From CAIVVT01 sp963823095 (lineage in GTDB: Bacteria > Acidobacteriota > Terriglobia > Bryobacterales > Bryobacteraceae), in NCBI GenBank assembly GCA_963823095.1, contig CAWGKI010000012.1, forward strand, positions 186,001 through 250,000: a stretch of DNA of 64,000 nt, given 5' to 3'. Made by a program: the position numbers and the translations under genes. Under the pieces are notes generated by a model. The model did not search any database and was not told the DNA's origin. It was given only the letters and a program-made list of their open reading frames with translations. This document shows positions 62,621 to 64,000 of the stretch, piece after piece (the first letter of the stretch is position 1; every line of letters begins with the position of its first letter).

Positions 62621-62662
62621 AAGGTAGGACAGACCATCGCCTCGCGTGGTCTGTCGTGCCTA
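62621..62662. repeat. Family B hairpin beside the second intron
   Basis: GTAGGACAGACCATCGCCTC then GCGTGGTCTGTC folds into a hairpin with arms CAGACCA/TGGTCTG (62630-62636, 62647-62653). It differs from the unit at 58060 only by a CT/TC swap. It lies 25 bases from the intron 3' boundary, within the upstream region of rlmN. Confidence 0.7.
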
Positions 62663-62678
62663 ACGGAAGAGGCATGCT

Positions 62679-64000
62679 CGAGTAGAGTAGGAGAGAGGGC
62701 GACACCTTGCGGTGCGACCCACTCTCCCCTCGTCGAACCGGACAAGCGGATTTCCCGGCATCCGGCTCTCCTGAAAACGTCTCGCCTGGGGCATGCGCAG
62801 GCAGTTGCACGGTTGCCAGCCGCTACAGCTTCACCAGCCCCAAGCGCTGGATTTGCTCATAGAAACTGACCCCTTCCGGCGTCCGGTAGGACCGTTGGCT
62901 GCGCCGCCTCAAGTGCTGCGTGAGACGGCGGCGAACGTACGCGTCCATCGCTCGGAAAGCTTGGCGTGGATAGCCAAAGTCGAAGTAGTTCCTCCAGCCC
63001 TTCAGTTGCCGGTTCAACTCCTGAATCACCTGCGGGATCGGCTTCGAGCACTGCCGGTACTCGGTCAGTTCGTGCAACTCTTCCCGCTCGTGCTTCAGCG
63101 CTTTCACCGACGGACTCACATTGAGATACCGCCCTCCGCGCCTTTGCAGGCTCGCGTAGTAGCGGAATGTGAAGCCCAGAAAGTCCAGACTCGCTCCCTC
63201 CACTTGCAGGTTCACCACCCGTGTCTTGTCCCGATTGATCTCTAACCCCATCCAGCCTTCGAGTTTCGATTCAATCCAACCCGTCAGACGTGTTCCTTGC
63301 TCATGCGCCAGCACCACGAAGTCGTCGGCATAGCGCACTAGCTTGGCTCCCGCCCAATGGGCTGGCCCATCGGCTCGATAAAACAGCTTGTCGAACCAAT
63401 GCAGATACAAGTTACTGAGCAGCGGCGAAATCACCCCGCCTTGGGGAGTACCCTGGCGGGGCCGACTCCAGCGCTCCGGCTGGCCCTGCTCACCCGGCTC
63501 TACGACTGGGGTCTCCAGCCACATCCGGATCAGCTTGAGCACACTCCGGTCCACCACTCGCATGCGCACGCAAGCTAGAAGTTTGTCGTGCGGAATCGAA
63601 TCGAAATAGCCTTTGAGGTCCGCGTCGTACACCGCTTGATAGCCGGCCTGGACCTGCCCGCGTATCTCCGCCAACGCCTGGTGCGCCGACCGGCCCGGAC
63701 GGAACCCATAGGAGCAGTCCTCGAAATCCGCTTCGAAGATCGGCTCCAGAATCAGCAGGGTTGCCATCTGCGCCACCCGGTCCCGCACCGTTGGGATACC
63801 CAACGGCCGCAGCTTCCCATTCGCCTTCGGGATGTAGACGCGCCGTACCGCTTTCGGCGTATAGCTCTTGGCGCGCAAAGACTCCTGAAGCTCGTCCAGA
63901 AACCCCTGCACACCCGCTTCCGACGCTTCGATCCGTTTGATCGTCACGCCGTCCACTCCGGGCGCTCCCTGGTTGGCGCGCACCCGTTGCCATGCCGCTT
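62679..64000 (-). mobile_element. Group II intron, copy 2 (cut by the window end)
   Basis: The sequence from 62679 is the same as copy 1 from 56075 (constant offset 6604), including domains V and VI and the RT gene. I found three substitutions over the shared 1.3 kb, all silent in the RT. The 5' part lies beyond the window. Flanking exon sequences differ between copies, as expected for independent insertion sites. Confidence 0.9.
62823..64000 (-). CDS. ltrA: Group II intron reverse transcriptase/maturase, copy 2, partial
   Basis: The visible part covers about 390 C-terminal residues, from RVRANQGAPGVDGV to the end, with YADD and the maturase domain identical to copy 1. The first 80 residues are outside the window. 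Both copies being intact suggests either can supply the protein for both introns. Confidence 0.92.
   Translation of the reverse strand, partial: AAWQRVRANQGAPGVDGVTIKRIEASEAGVQGFLDELQESLRAKSYTPKAVRRVYIPKANGKLRPLGIPTVRDRVAQMATLLILEPIFEADFEDCSYGFRPGRSAHQALAEIRGQVQAGYQAVYDADLKGYFDSIPHDKLLACVRMRVVDRSVLKLIRMWLETPVVEPGEQGQPERWSRPRQGTPQGGVISPLLSNLYLHWFDKLFYRADGPAHWAGAKLVRYADDFVVLAHEQGTRLTGWIESKLEGWMGLEINRDKTRVVNLQVEGASLDFLGFTFRYYASLQRRGGRYLNVSPSVKALKHEREELHELTEYRQCSKPIPQVIQELNRQLKGWRNYFDFGYPRQAFRAMDAYVRRRLTQHLRRRSQRSYRTPEGVSFYEQIQRLGLVKL

Noticed and set aside
1..64000. tRNA and rRNA genes
   Set aside because: I looked for T-arm GGTTCGAATCC-like segments with matching acceptor stems on both strands and found none that folds properly; a covariance-model scan would be more sensitive.

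Overview
This window is GC-rich bacterial DNA, most plausibly from an acidobacterium of the Solibacter/Bryobacter type (inference). The clues are many secreted glycoside hydrolases and Tat-exported Gfo/Idh and NHL proteins, a DUF1080 protein, an M24 peptidase, a YncE/phosphoesterase fusion and an alpha/beta M16 pair. Structured palindromic repeats with TTCA/TTTA loops fill many intergenic gaps. No rRNA, tRNA, CRISPR array or prophage was seen. 

Layout. 0-8.7 kb: a DeoR-type regulator fragment, a twice-frameshifted ubiX, a GH29 fucosidase, a tryptophanase-family lyase, a heptose-phosphate kinase domain protein, a beta-propeller, a secreted putative-Ig protein and a 56-residue zinc-ribbon protein. 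9-15 kb: a ParDE module, then carbohydrate genes (Gfo/Idh oxidoreductase, DUF1080, SDR, GH30). 14.5-21 kb: the most distinctive locus, on the minus strand. A membrane-anchored GcvH-like protein, a four-cluster ferredoxin (HybA-like), a HybB/NrfD quinone-site membrane protein, a histidine kinase with two periplasmic heme-binding motifs and a sigma-54 response regulator are followed by an archaemetzincin-like protease. A sigma-54 promoter with two NtrC-style dyads two helical turns apart lies upstream of the first gene, so the operon can be read as a self-contained, redox-sensed, sigma-54-driven circuit. 21-28 kb: GNAT, NHL protein and two tandem APC-type permeases with USP-like tails and duplicated leaders. 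28-40 kb: SDR, site-2 protease, kbl, GH19 endolysin-like enzyme, beta-CASP nuclease, glucose dehydrogenase, DinB protein, M24 peptidase, M16 pair. 40-50 kb: a second RHH/ParE module, TonB receptor, DUF58, YXWGXW protein, thioesterase, GH16, DoxX, three small nucleotidyltransferase-type genes, hisS. 50-62.6 kb: gamma carbonic anhydrase, S9 peptidase, homocysteine methyltransferase, htpX, rlmI, a 0.4 kb inverted-repeat element, a group II intron, the YncE/phosphoesterase fusion, hicAB with an apparently leaderless promoter, and rlmN. 62.7-64 kb: a second, almost identical group II intron cut by the window end.

Two cautions. Seven otherwise normal genes carry nine frame disruptions, and every one is equivalent to a single inserted base in the coding direction. 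Uncorrected assembly insertions are the simplest explanation, so these genes should not be called dead. Family assignments come from motif recognition by eye; no database search or structure prediction was run.
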